A stretch of 64,000 nt of DNA from Paenibacillus uliginis N3/975 (GCF_900177425.1 NZ_LT840184.1:3574263-3638262); one strand, 5' to 3'; positions 9,017-18,006 are shown, counted from the first letter of the stretch. A program made the numbers and translations. The notes: a model not told the origin generated them from the letters alone.

Positions 9017-9514
9017 ATGGTAGAAGTAAGAATTGAAAAAAAAACTGCTTTCAAGATTGTCGGTCGTAAAACCTGGGTAGGACAAGATAATGAGTCTTTT
9101 GGACAATTTTGGGAAAAGTGCAAAAATGAAGGTTTGCTTGAAGTGTTTGAGAGTATTCGCAAAAACAGTCCGGATACCGTTACAAAAAGTAATGCAATTG
9201 GAGTTTCATGCGTAGAAAATGATCCAAGCAAAAGGGACTTCCATTTTTATGTCGCGACTGAGTGTGACTGTTGTCCGGAGGGATTTGATTTGGAGGAATA
9301 TACTGTGCCCGCTTCAGAGTGGGCGATATTTCAAAACTACGGAGAAATCCCCAACGCCTTAATTGAGGCTGAGTTGTATGCATTTAATGAATGGCTGCCG
9401 AATTCACCATACATTCATGCTAATGTACCGGAAATTGAGGCTTATCCTCCCAGTAAAAAATCAGAGAAAGGCTTTTCGTGTGAATTTTGGCTTCCTATTA
9501 AAGAAAAAAAGTAG
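9017..9514 (+). CDS. GyrI-like effector-binding domain protein
   Basis: The 165-residue protein starts at ATG 9017, behind AGGAGATG; the longer frame from 8960 has no binding site. The whole protein is one GyrI/AraC-effector-binding domain: opening strand VEVRIEKKTAFKIVGRKTWVG, central GVSCVEND and Cys-Cys-containing ECDCCPEGF, and the end pattern EFWLPIKEKK. Such domains bind small hydrophobic molecules. It lies 38 bases before an AraC regulator that carries a related domain, suggesting that one senses and the other responds to the same ligand. Confidence 0.75.
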   Translation: MVEVRIEKKTAFKIVGRKTWVGQDNESFGQFWEKCKNEGLLEVFESIRKNSPDTVTKSNAIGVSCVENDPSKRDFHFYVATECDCCPEGFDLEEYTVPASEWAIFQNYGEIPNALIEAELYAFNEWLPNSPYIHANVPEIEAYPPSKKSEKGFSCEFWLPIKEKK

Positions 9515-9552
9515 TATGAGTATAGGTAAGGCACAATCCTAAGGATGATTTC

Positions 9553-10404
9553 ATGAATTATTACGATAAAATACAAAAATCAATCGATTACATTGAACAG
9601 CATTTGAAGGATAATCTAAGTACCTGTTCCATTGCAGAGCAGGCTTTTTTTTCTGTTACGCATTTCTATCGAATCTTTCAAGCCATGGTGGGAGATCCGG
9701 TGAAAGAATATATTCGTAAAAGAAGGTTGAGCCAAACAGCTATTGAACTGCTCACATCCGATATACGAATCATTGAGCTTGCCATTGATTATGGCTTTGA
9801 ATCGCAAGAAGTATTCACCCGCGCTTTTTCCAAACAATTCGGCATTACGCCCGGGAGATATCGAAGACAAAAAGAGAAAATCGTACTATATGAAAAGGTG
9901 AATGTGGAAAAAAAAGCTCAAATGAAATTGAACTCAGTATCTTTTTTTGTGCCTCGCATTATTCTTAATAAAACATTTCATGTCGTTGGACTAAAGCAAA
10001 TCGTTAATCCTGGGTCTGATTCGATAGGGACCTTGTGGGCTGCATTTCATGTAAGAAGGTCAGAAATCGAGTGTCCTTCATCAACAGATGCATGGATAGG
10101 GCTATGCGAATATATGCCCGATATTACCGATGAAAGTGATTTTACTTACACCGCTTGCATCGAAGTATATGATTTTAACAATATCCCTAACGGTATGACC
10201 ATCAAAACAGTACAGTGCTCAAAGTATGCTGTCTTTACTCATAGAGGTTCTTTGAATGATTTAAAAAAAACATATAACTATATTTATGGAGTATGGCTGC
10301 CTGAATCGGGACATGAATTAGCTGAGCTTGATACGATGGAATATTACGATTACAGGGCAAGCGGATCCGATTCTGAATTCGATATATATATTCCAGTTAA
10401 GTAA
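9553..10404 (+). CDS. AraC-family regulator with C-terminal GyrI-like ligand domain
   Basis: The 283-residue product has an N-terminal AraC DNA-binding unit (residues about 5-105: two helix-turn-helix motifs, with LSTCSIAEQAFFSVTHFYRIFQ and the family signature DYGFESQEVFTRAFSKQFGITP). Residues about 125-283 are a GyrI-like effector-binding domain ending EFDIYIPVK. DNA-binding domain first and effector domain last is the Rob/MarA-like layout seen in regulators of drug or stress response. The start ATG 9553 is preceded by AAGGATGA. It is co-directional with the GyrI-like gene. The stop codon is directly followed by relic copy B. Confidence 0.88.
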   Translation: MNYYDKIQKSIDYIEQHLKDNLSTCSIAEQAFFSVTHFYRIFQAMVGDPVKEYIRKRRLSQTAIELLTSDIRIIELAIDYGFESQEVFTRAFSKQFGITPGRYRRQKEKIVLYEKVNVEKKAQMKLNSVSFFVPRIILNKTFHVVGLKQIVNPGSDSIGTLWAAFHVRRSEIECPSSTDAWIGLCEYMPDITDESDFTYTACIEVYDFNNIPNGMTIKTVQCSKYAVFTHRGSLNDLKKTYNYIYGVWLPESGHELAELDTMEYYDYRASGSDSEFDIYIPVK

Positions 10405-10497
10405 TGATTCACGCGAACATCCCATCAATGGCAGGTCGAACTGAAATCGGCCTATTTTCTTTCTTACTCTAACGCTTACTCCACGCGTACCAACTCA
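10405..10497 (-). pseudogene. yyaL/DUF255 relic, copy B
   Basis: The minus strand reads SWYAWSKR, stop, then KKENRPIS, then the same decayed CHW...V...HESL stretch as copy A, with about eight codons deleted between the two blocks. It fills exactly the gap between the stop codon of the AraC gene and the stop codon of the DUF3626 gene. Confidence 0.65.
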
Positions 10498-10499
10498 TC

Positions 10500-11648
10500 T
10501 CACAATTTAAAATTTCGGAGCGGTTTTCCATACCTCACCAAGACATGCCATAAGAGTTTTAATTCCTGAAGTACTTCTTTATCGGTTCCTCGGTCACTCC
10601 AAGCATACGGGTCGTGCTTCAAGTTCATTGCGGCAGACCCAATCATGCTTACATCTATATAACCGTTGTGTGAAATGCGTTTCGCCAAGGAAGGCATCGA
10701 TGGACCTCGAAAATCTACTGGAACTTCGTCGACCTGCATCGCGAACCCCATATGCCAATAGAGTTGGATGGAATACTGTAAACATATTTGCTCCAAGATT
10801 CGCCCTATAGAAGTACCCTTGAATGAAGGATCGGCTACTAGGATTTCCACATCTTCCTTCAGACGAATGTCCCCATGAACTTGGGCTTCAATATAGTGAT
10901 TGAGATTACGATTGGCCTCACTGCTTGAAAGATCAGCGAATGGCTTTGTGAGATGAACCCGAAGATGGTCAATTAATTTTCGTGGTGTCAGATTTTTTTC
11001 ACCGATAGCGAAATCCCTATTGAAAACCTCCTTCAATAGTGCTGCCAAGATGTCATCAAACGCTGTGTAAGTACCTTTCTCTTTTGGGTTCTGATGTGAA
11101 TCCAAATAGGTGTATGTACTGCGATAAGAAACCTTCGGAGATAAAAGGAAATAGCATGATCCAAAACGCGGAGCTGGCCCATCTGGATGCAGCATCAAAT
11201 CAAGCGCTCCATATTTGGGACGTTGGCTGTTCGTTGTGCCTTCTTTTTGATATGCCCCTCCAAAAAGATCCTTCTCCCACAAATCTCGTTCACCACCAGG
11301 GTAAGCTGATACGCTGCCATTCGATAGTAATGTTTCAAATTGGCTCTTATACACTCCCTGCTCTAACAATGCTTCTGCAACGCTTTTCTTTGCCGGGTCT
11401 AGTCTGTCTGGATGGAAATGTAGTGCAATCCTCGCATGCGACTTTATTTTGGCAACCGCATCTTCATATGCTTCCCGTTCTATATTAGACATTTGAAGAA
11501 TTTCATGGATGGCTCGAGTCGCTTCATTTTTTCGGCCTCGTGCGTAATTCGAAACATATTCTAGAGCCGATAATTGTGACCCTGCCAGTTCCTCAATGAG
11601 CTGAGACTCTCTTTTATTAGAGACATTTTCATCGCGTTTCCTCTCCAT
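10500..11648 (-). CDS. DUF3626 domain-containing protein
   Basis: The 382-residue soluble protein has the hallmarks of DUF3626: IALHFHPDRL near residue 73, KSQFETLLSNG, GGERDLWEKDLFGGAYQ, RPKYGALDLM and GSCYFLLSPKVSYRST. The C-terminal half contains KEDVEILVADPSFKGT. Family members are widespread single genes in Bacilli with no proven function. The start ATG 11648 has only a weak binding site, but no better in-frame start exists. It has no operon partner, and yyaL relics lie on both sides (copies B and C). Confidence 0.8.
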   Translation of the reverse strand: MERKRDENVSNKRESQLIEELAGSQLSALEYVSNYARGRKNEATRAIHEILQMSNIEREAYEDAVAKIKSHARIALHFHPDRLDPAKKSVAEALLEQGVYKSQFETLLSNGSVSAYPGGERDLWEKDLFGGAYQKEGTTNSQRPKYGALDLMLHPDGPAPRFGSCYFLLSPKVSYRSTYTYLDSHQNPKEKGTYTAFDDILAALLKEVFNRDFAIGEKNLTPRKLIDHLRVHLTKPFADLSSSEANRNLNHYIEAQVHGDIRLKEDVEILVADPSFKGTSIGRILEQICLQYSIQLYWHMGFAMQVDEVPVDFRGPSMPSLAKRISHNGYIDVSMIGSAAMNLKHDPYAWSDRGTDKEVLQELKLLWHVLVRYGKPLRNFKL

Positions 11649-11664
11649 TACTTATTCGCTTCTT

Positions 11665-11740
11665 TCTATGTCTTATTTTCTCGTCTCTCTGTATCAAACA
11701 CTTCTTCACTTAACGCGTACCCGTTCATTGTATTACACGC
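11665..11740 (-). pseudogene. yyaL/DUF255 relic, copy C
   Basis: Minus-strand translation reads AYACNTMNGYALSEEVFDT then ERRENK and a stop. It aligns with NPVNWYAWSEEAFDT-ARRENK of copy A at protein level and at most positions at DNA level (shared TGTATCAAAC, TTATTTTCTCGTCTC). It lies just upstream of the DUF3626 gene. Confidence 0.65.
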
Positions 11741-11796
11741 ATACGCTATTTATCGGTATTTTTTGGCATAACTTTTTATTTCATTCAAATACACAA

Positions 11797-11825
11797 AGAC
11801 ACTACCTCATATTACGGTAGTGTCT
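11797..11825 (-). terminator. Hairpin terminator after the stalk-domain gene
   Basis: A perfect 10-bp stem (AGACACTACC, 11797-11806, with 11816-11825) and a 9-base loop lie 44 bases past the gene end, followed on the minus strand by a moderately T-rich tract. Confidence 0.6.
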
Positions 11826-11868
11826 AATGTCTCTTGCTTAGTTCCGATCATATAGCGATTCTTACTCA

Positions 11869-12558
11869 TTAAAGCGTGCGAAACTTCATATCCTTACAAT
11901 CGATGTGGAAGGTAAATGTTCTTTTTTTACTTTTTCCATGTAGCGAAAGTTGAAAAGTTAAGTTATCAATATTTTTCTCCACCAAACCTTTAGCACTTAC
12001 CCAACCATGTATTTCTTTCTTGGGTTTAATTGTAACGTTGCCAAAATCAGGATTTACAGGAGATATTCCCACGGTTTCAGACTGTTTACCTGCGACATTA
12101 TCGTTCGCCTCTACGAGCGTTCTGGGCAAATCAAGTGTGATGTTCTCATTGTCTGTATTGTTTTTTATCGTGACTTCAAAGTCAGTCGTACTTTCTGTAA
12201 TCCTAATGGCATGTACAGTAACTTCAACATCTTTCATTTTTTTGGTAATAGGAATTTTCTGCAATTTCACATTCCTGTCGCTAGAAGTTGAACCCTCTTT
12301 CTTTTGATCATTCCTGTTTGAGTTCAATTTGATGTTTCCATTTTCGAAAGCAACCTCGTATCCAACAGCTTCTGCAACTTCACGAACTGGAAGATAGACT
12401 TTACCATTTATTGAAACCGGCTTTTCACTCAAGACTTGCTCTTTGTTATTAATAAATAGTTTATAGTTTTTGTTATCCGCTGTTAAGTTCGATGCAAATG
12501 CGGAAATCCCTGTGAAGAAAATAGCACCGCAAATAAATCCTATACCTAATTTTTTCAT
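11869..12558 (-). CDS. Secreted copper-amine-oxidase-stalk domain protein
   Basis: The 229-residue protein has a signal peptide (MKKLGIGFICGAIFFTGISAFA) and a stalk domain at residues about 30-85 (LFINNKEQVLSEKPVSINGKVYLPVREVAEAVGYEV), the wall-associated fold common in Paenibacillus. The C-terminal 130 residues are an Ig-like beta domain (VEVTVHAIRITESTTDFEVT), perhaps a DUF4352-like module. The start overlaps the stop of the upstream esterase by four bases (ATGA), so it is the last gene of the LacI-esterase transcript. The role is unknown, and its place in a maltodextrin operon is unexpected. Confidence 0.75.
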   Translation of the reverse strand: MKKLGIGFICGAIFFTGISAFASNLTADNKNYKLFINNKEQVLSEKPVSINGKVYLPVREVAEAVGYEVAFENGNIKLNSNRNDQKKEGSTSSDRNVKLQKIPITKKMKDVEVTVHAIRITESTTDFEVTIKNNTDNENITLDLPRTLVEANDNVAGKQSETVGISPVNPDFGNVTIKPKKEIHGWVSAKGLVEKNIDNLTFQLSLHGKSKKRTFTFHIDCKDMKFRTL

Positions 12559-13898
12559 GCTTCATTCCTCATCCAATGTTCGAAGTTAATTTCAATCGTG
12601 GTGTCCTCTAAAGCTGTATATTTATGTTGAACGGGTTCGCCGCTTGAATCCACCTCAACGATTCCATCCTGTCTACTGATTTGGTAGATAAATTCAGCAT
12701 GTAAAGGCACTTGCAGTTGATTGTAGTACGTACCCTTGCTCGGATCATGAATCAGAGGAAACCAAGCATACAGTTTCATATCGACGGGTGTATTTGGCGG
12801 AACATGAACAACCATGTCCAAGGTCACACACTCTTTTTTCTCATCAACAACACGAATCTCTGTAGTAGCTTCCAAGTCCTTGTATTTAACGGTTACCGAG
12901 GTGACCCCTGTTTTCTTAGGCACGATGGTTCCGTTCGCTAATACTTCCGCGATTTCTTGATCTTGCACATGATAAGCCGCTCGTAATAAGGACATTTTAA
13001 AGTCATCCCCAAATTCTAGAATCGCGTTCAGTCGGCTTGTAGGACCTACAATACCAACCTCTTCACAACCGATTAACGTTAATGAGCGTGCTTCGCCTTT
13101 CCTTCCAAAAAAATGAATGAGTGGAGATGATAATCTTGATGCCCAATCTTTCTCCACATGAGCAGCTCCAGGATCATTGAAATAGATCAATTGGGTGTCG
13201 GCTTCGTACCCTAAATCTACGAGTTCCTCAGTCACTGCACGGGTATGCTTCTCCATGACTAAAGTACCTTCCGTGCTCCCTAAATCAATCCATATTTGGG
13301 ATAGGGGTTGCTTCGATATAAAAGTATGATAAAGCCTGATTTCTTCGAATGGAATAGGATCTACACAATAAAAATAAGGGGAAACGATAGCTAGTTTACC
13401 GAATATATCTGGATTACGAAAACCGATATGATAGGTAACTTGCCCGCCTCTGGATGAACCCATCAACGCTGTGTGTTCAGGATCTGATTTCGTTCGAAAA
13501 ACCGAATCCACGTAAGACTTCACTTCTTCAATGATAAACTTTTCATATAGATGACCTTTGGGGTGAATCGAAACTTTATCGAGTGGATACAGCACCCCTT
13601 CTAAGTCATGAGTATATTCGTTGGCTCTCTCTAATCCCATGTTAGGAATACCTACAACGATAATTTCTTCCATTTTATGCTCATGAATCAATCGATCGAC
13701 AGTTTGATCTACATGCCATGAATACCCATTAAAGGCGGGATGGAATATATTTTGCCCGTCATGCATGTATAATACGGGGTATCGCTTCGTCTTGTCGTAC
13801 GCATAACTAGGAGGAAGATAGACAAAAATATCTCGCTCATTATCCAAATGTGTCGAGTAAAAGCTCTCAACCCTCAAAATACTAGACTTGTATGTCAT
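12555..13898 (-). CDS. Esterase (alpha/beta hydrolase) with Ig-like and CBM20-like tail, paralogue 2
   Basis: The 447-residue product starts at ATG 13898, six bases after AAAGGTG. Residues about 1-265 are an esterase-D/enterochelin-esterase fold: DIFVYLPPSY, PVLYMHDGQNIF and the nucleophile elbow GSSRGG, with a late His in AAHVEKDW. Residues about 275-350 look like a bacterial Ig-like domain (LANGTIVPKKTGVTSVTVKY). Residues about 355-447 resemble a CBM20-type starch-binding domain (VTLDMVVHVPPNTPVDMKLY). No signal peptide is seen. It is a tandem paralogue of the next gene upstream. It may remove ester groups from imported maltodextrins; that is inference from location. Confidence 0.75.
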   Translation of the reverse strand: MTYKSSILRVESFYSTHLDNERDIFVYLPPSYAYDKTKRYPVLYMHDGQNIFHPAFNGYSWHVDQTVDRLIHEHKMEEIIVVGIPNMGLERANEYTHDLEGVLYPLDKVSIHPKGHLYEKFIIEEVKSYVDSVFRTKSDPEHTALMGSSRGGQVTYHIGFRNPDIFGKLAIVSPYFYCVDPIPFEEIRLYHTFISKQPLSQIWIDLGSTEGTLVMEKHTRAVTEELVDLGYEADTQLIYFNDPGAAHVEKDWASRLSSPLIHFFGRKGEARSLTLIGCEEVGIVGPTSRLNAILEFGDDFKMSLLRAAYHVQDQEIAEVLANGTIVPKKTGVTSVTVKYKDLEATTEIRVVDEKKECVTLDMVVHVPPNTPVDMKLYAWFPLIHDPSKGTYYNQLQVPLHAEFIYQISRQDGIVEVDSSGEPVQHKYTALEDTTIEINFEHWMRNEA

Positions 13899-13903
13899 TT
13901 TCA

Positions 13904-15247
13904 TCACCTTTTACAATTCTCGGGTATTAGATCTACCCATTGATCTACTTCGTAATTCAGTATTAATCCATCATCCGTTGTAAACTTTCGATATGGAATT
14001 TCCCTGCCTTGAATGTCTGTTTCATGCATGCCTAATCCACGAGAAATACGGAATTCAAATGAAATGCCTCTTGGCACCTCAAACGTGCCGCCATATAGTC
14101 CTTCTTGGATCTTCGGTAACTCAATACCGGCATATAACATATCTGTATCTGGCGTAAATGCCGGCACTTTAACGGAAAGATTCACGGTGACCGTATCGGA
14201 AATATGAGGCACAACTGCGATTTCTAAATGGGCTGTCAGGTTATTATTTCTATAAGTGACGAGGGTGTTCCCAGCTTTTTTGGGGATTAATCTTCCGTCC
14301 TTTGTTACTTCCAAAATATCGGGATCACCAACATCATAGGTTGCATCTAAATCCGTCATCATAAATCCGCTATTAAAGTGTACCACCGCATTTAATGTTT
14401 GTTTGAGTCCATCTATGCCAACAGCTTCAGGACCATGCAAATCAACACGGACCGGCGTACCTATTTCGCCAAAAAAATAGATTAAGGGCGCATGAACCCG
14501 AGCCGCCCAATCCTTTTGAGAGTGGCCGGAATTGACAGCAAGATAATACATCAGGTCATATCCGGGCCGGTAGCCGCTTTTAATAAGCACATCTGCCACA
14601 TATCTCACATGTTTCTCCATCACGGTAAAGCCCTCTGCATCTCCTACATCCATCCATATTTTAAGATCCTTTTTTTCTGTGTAGACACGGCTTAACCATC
14701 GATCTTCCATCGTCCTCGGGTCTACACTGACAAAGAATGGGCATAGCGCACCTACCATACCAAAGGTAGCTGATTGGCGGAATCCTATATTGTAAGACAC
14801 GAGCCCACCCGCGGAGGATCCCATTAACGCCGTGTTATATTTATCAGGTAACGTCCGATATTCTTTATCGATGTAAGGTTTAACTTCCTGGGTGAGGAAT
14901 TCCTCATAAAGTTCGCCTTGATTGGTCGTATTAAAAATATTGTGTCCCTCTGGATTGGCATGCATATATTCTGATATTCTTGTGTCTTCCACATGAGAGA
15001 TGGCAACAACGATAATTTCTTTCATTTTCCCCTGAGAAACCAGTGCATCCACTGTGGTATGAATATCCCAAGACTCGCCTTTTTGATCTTCAAAAAACAT
15101 ATGTTGACCGTCATGCATATAGAGAACAGGATATCGTTTTTCTTCATTCTTCTCATAACTATCAGGTAAGTAAATAAACATATCTCTCTTATTATTAAGA
15201 ATACTGGAATAAAAGTTCTTGATGGCGATTAACCGCGATAAATTCAC
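13904..15247 (-). CDS. Esterase (alpha/beta hydrolase) with Ig-like and CBM20-like tail, paralogue 1
   Basis: The 447-residue product starts at GTG 15247, seven bases after GGGAGA. The esterase fold covers about residues 1-260 with PVLYMHDGQHMFF, the nucleophile motif GSSAGG and His in NSGHSQKDW. Then come an Ig-like unit (TKDGRLIPKKAGNTLVTYRN) and a C-terminal domain whose FRISRG, then HETDIQGREIPYRKFTT pattern closely follows the CBM20 starch-binding consensus. It has no secretion signal. It lies 26 bases after the LacI regulator gene and a few bases before its paralogue. Both differ only at one elbow residue (GSSAGG versus GSSRGG), so both are likely active. Confidence 0.78.
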   Translation of the reverse strand: MNLSRLIAIKNFYSSILNNKRDMFIYLPDSYEKNEEKRYPVLYMHDGQHMFFEDQKGESWDIHTTVDALVSQGKMKEIIVVAISHVEDTRISEYMHANPEGHNIFNTTNQGELYEEFLTQEVKPYIDKEYRTLPDKYNTALMGSSAGGLVSYNIGFRQSATFGMVGALCPFFVSVDPRTMEDRWLSRVYTEKKDLKIWMDVGDAEGFTVMEKHVRYVADVLIKSGYRPGYDLMYYLAVNSGHSQKDWAARVHAPLIYFFGEIGTPVRVDLHGPEAVGIDGLKQTLNAVVHFNSGFMMTDLDATYDVGDPDILEVTKDGRLIPKKAGNTLVTYRNNNLTAHLEIAVVPHISDTVTVNLSVKVPAFTPDTDMLYAGIELPKIQEGLYGGTFEVPRGISFEFRISRGLGMHETDIQGREIPYRKFTTDDGLILNYEVDQWVDLIPENCKR

Positions 15248-15273
15248 AAGGCATTCTCCCTCAACGAATATAA

Positions 15274-16191
15274 TTAGGAGTGGGTCGACAAGAAGAAGAA
15301 TTTCTCATTGTTTACGTAGTCCACATCCTGAATGTAGCGATCCATCATGCGTACAATTTCTTTAAAATCATTCAAATCGAACATGATTTTATTCATGCCG
15401 TCTCTCAGGATTTCCGAACAATTGCATGTGCATATGGCGGTGATATTTTTATGCGTATTGTATACTTCATTAGCTAAAAATTCGTTCATGACTATTCCAG
15501 GGCTGTCTGGAAATTGAGACAAGAACGTATTCATGCTGCTAGCCGTGTTATCTGAGACATAAATCTGGTCTTCTGATAAATTTGATTTTTGTTGAATAAA
15601 TTCCACGAATTCCACATTATTATAAGAATCCATAACCAGAAATTGGGGGGATTCACCAAGTAAACGCTGGGATAAATGAAAGCTTTTCTCAAAATCTGGG
15701 AGGACTTTATGAAACAATGAGTTATCAATATAACTATCCATTACAAATACGGGAACCCCAAATCCAAAGTAATTGGATATCGTCGAGAATCTGTCTTGAT
15801 CCACATTTATTAAGAACGCACCATCTAGATTTCTTTCCATAATAATCTTGTTGGATGGCGTCATGCTGTCGATTTGCATAAAGAGGACATGGTAACCTAA
15901 CTCGCTGCATAACTGCTCAAGCTTGAAAATGGTTTTCGCATATTTCAAATCAGACCATAGATGCTGTTTTTCCTCTTTGAACAAGATTATGCCAATTAAT
16001 CCGGTTTTCTTGATTTTTAAAGACTGGGCTGTTCGGTTTGTCACGTATTTCAGCTGTTGGGCAATTTTAAGAACTTTAACACGCGTTTCATCCGAAATGG
16101 ATTGCGTCTTCACATTGTTTAAAATATAAGAAACCGTCGCGATCGATACATTTGCTTCTTTTGCAATATCTTTTATAGTTGTTTTTTTCAT
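15274..16191 (-). CDS. LacI-family regulator of the maltodextrin locus
   Basis: The 305-residue protein has the classic LacI DNA-binding start (TTIKDIAKEANVSIATVSYIL, residues 4-24, then the hinge-helix region near 50) and a periplasmic-binding-protein-like effector domain that is somewhat short and divergent. The start ATG 16191 follows AGAGGCGG. A perfect 14-bp palindrome sits between its promoter and start, and the same palindrome recurs before the binding-protein gene at 21.5 kb, so it probably represses both units until a maltodextrin is bound. It heads a transcript continuing into the two esterases and the stalk protein. Confidence 0.9.
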   Translation of the reverse strand: MKKTTIKDIAKEANVSIATVSYILNNVKTQSISDETRVKVLKIAQQLKYVTNRTAQSLKIKKTGLIGIILFKEEKQHLWSDLKYAKTIFKLEQLCSELGYHVLFMQIDSMTPSNKIIMERNLDGAFLINVDQDRFSTISNYFGFGVPVFVMDSYIDNSLFHKVLPDFEKSFHLSQRLLGESPQFLVMDSYNNVEFVEFIQQKSNLSEDQIYVSDNTASSMNTFLSQFPDSPGIVMNEFLANEVYNTHKNITAICTCNCSEILRDGMNKIMFDLNDFKEIVRMMDRYIQDVDYVNNEKFFFLSTHS

Positions 16192-16207
16192 GGATAAGCC
16201 GCCTCTA

Positions 16208-16261
16208 CTTAAACGTTTAAGTTTTTAAGTCGATTTAACCATATCCCCATTCTTTTGTCAA
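16208..16261 (-). promoter_or_regulatory. Promoter and LacI operator of the lacI-esterase unit
   Basis: On the minus strand TTGACA (16261-16256) and TTAAAT (16238-16233) are 17 bases apart. CTTAAACGTTTAAG at 16208-16221 is a perfect palindrome placed at about +5 to +18, where a bound LacI protein would block transcription. The -35 box overlaps the stop codon of the neopullulanase gene. Confidence 0.75.
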
Positions 16262-18006
16262 ACCAATCCATTAGAAGTCTTTAATACGATCCATCCGAAT
16301 GCAGGTAAACTTACGGTAATCATATCACCTTCCATTTCGTATGATCCGTTGCCTATCAATTGTTCCAATGAAAAGGCCTGAAGAATTTTGAAATCAACTT
16401 GTTCCCATTGGTTGCTGTTATTGAAACAAATGTAGATTCGTTCATTGTCCATCTTTCGTTGCACGACAAGCTGATTATTTTTGGCATACATAAAGTGGAA
16501 TGAGCCTTCTTGTAATACACGATGTTTCTTTCGAATGGCAATCATATCCCGATAGAAATCAAAAAGCTCGTGGTTTTGTTTGTCCTTTTCCCAAATCATT
16601 GGTTTCCTGCAATCCGGATCTGCCCCCCCTGTCATCCCTACTTCATCTCCATAGTAAATGCAAGGCGTTCCAAGGAACATGAATTGAAACAGTACAGCCA
16701 GCTTTAATTTATTCTCGTCCTGTGCGACTGTGAGCAGTCTCGGCGTATCGTGGCTTCCCAGAACGTTAAAGGTTGCTTCGTTTACTTGCTGCGGATAATT
16801 AGCCAAGAGCCAATTGATTTGATAGGAGAACTGTTCCGCATCCAGGGTATCCTTCGCAAAAAACTCGATAATGGCATCCGTTGCAGGATAGTTCATGACC
16901 GCGTCAAATTGGTCTCCTTCCAGCCACGGAATGGCATCATGCCAAATCTCTCCCAGAATATAAAAATCAGGCTTCAGTGCTTTTAATGTTTTTCGGAACT
17001 CTCTCCAAAAGTCGTGGTCAACCTCATTAGCCACATCCAGTCTCCAACCATCAATATCGCATGCGGTAACCCAATACTGGGCAACGTCTAGCAAGTATTT
17101 TCGCACTTCTTGGTTAGCTGTATTCAGCTTGGGCATATGTGATTCAAAGGCAAAACAATGATAAGAAGGTCTTGGCTCACGCGTAATCGGAAATTGCTTG
17201 ATATGGAACCAATCTCGATATTTAGATGCCTCTCCGTTCTCGATCACATCCTGAAAGGGTGCAAAGTCATAACCGCTGTGATTAAACACCGCATCAAGGA
17301 TGACACGAATGCCGCGTTCATGGCATGCATGTACCAGTTCTTTCAATAACTTAACATCTCCAAAATGGGGATCAACCTTGAAGTAATCTGTCGTATCGTA
17401 CTTATGATTTGTTTTGGCTTCGAATATAGGGGTGAAGTAGATGGCGTTGACACCTAAAGAATGGATGTAATCTAGCCGATCTAACACACCTTGCAAATCA
17501 CCTCCATAATAATCTTGCGGACCCGGATGTGTGTCATCCCAAGAGCGCACGTCTGCCGGGTCATTGCTCGAATCACCATTAGCGAACCTCTCCGGAAAAA
17601 TCTGATAAAATACGGCCTCCTTTACCCATGCTGGTGGCTTTAACACCTCATGCGACCAAATAAACGGAAAATCGAAAAAGGTTAGAGGATTCTTCGGTTT
17701 TTCTTTACAAAAACCTTTCTCCGTGTACCAATACGTTTGATCCCCTGATACCAAGAGAAATGCGTATCTAAGTCGTAAATGTAGAGGTTCGATTTCTACT
17801 TGCCAATAATCGAATAATTCGTCGCTGGCTATTTTATGAAGAGCCTTTTCACATACGGTGTTATCCCAATCATACTTATCGCCGTAGATGGCTTGAACTC
17901 CTTCGAGGTCATCTTTTTGGGTCCGAATTCTGATATGAATGAGATTATCATCGTAGGCATAGCAATAGGAATTCCTAGGTCTGTGATAGATTGCTTCTAA
18001 TAACAT
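16258..18006 (-). CDS. GH13 neopullulanase/cyclomaltodextrinase-type alpha-glycosidase
   Basis: The 582-residue enzyme starts at ATG 18006, behind AAAGGAG. Residues 1-120 are an N-terminal CBM34-like domain typical of the neopullulanase/maltogenic amylase subgroup. The TIM barrel follows with all catalytic residues: nucleophile Asp in GWRLDVANE (about 324), acid/base Glu in LGEIWHD (about 353) and the third Asp in GSHDTPR (about 420); region I is VILDAVFNHSG. There is no signal peptide, so it cleaves imported maltodextrins or cyclodextrins inside the cell. It is the last gene of the importer operon, 35 bases after the malG-like gene. Confidence 0.92.
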   Translation of the reverse strand: MLLEAIYHRPRNSYCYAYDDNLIHIRIRTQKDDLEGVQAIYGDKYDWDNTVCEKALHKIASDELFDYWQVEIEPLHLRLRYAFLLVSGDQTYWYTEKGFCKEKPKNPLTFFDFPFIWSHEVLKPPAWVKEAVFYQIFPERFANGDSSNDPADVRSWDDTHPGPQDYYGGDLQGVLDRLDYIHSLGVNAIYFTPIFEAKTNHKYDTTDYFKVDPHFGDVKLLKELVHACHERGIRVILDAVFNHSGYDFAPFQDVIENGEASKYRDWFHIKQFPITREPRPSYHCFAFESHMPKLNTANQEVRKYLLDVAQYWVTACDIDGWRLDVANEVDHDFWREFRKTLKALKPDFYILGEIWHDAIPWLEGDQFDAVMNYPATDAIIEFFAKDTLDAEQFSYQINWLLANYPQQVNEATFNVLGSHDTPRLLTVAQDENKLKLAVLFQFMFLGTPCIYYGDEVGMTGGADPDCRKPMIWEKDKQNHELFDFYRDMIAIRKKHRVLQEGSFHFMYAKNNQLVVQRKMDNERIYICFNNSNQWEQVDFKILQAFSLEQLIGNGSYEMEGDMITVSLPAFGWIVLKTSNGLV

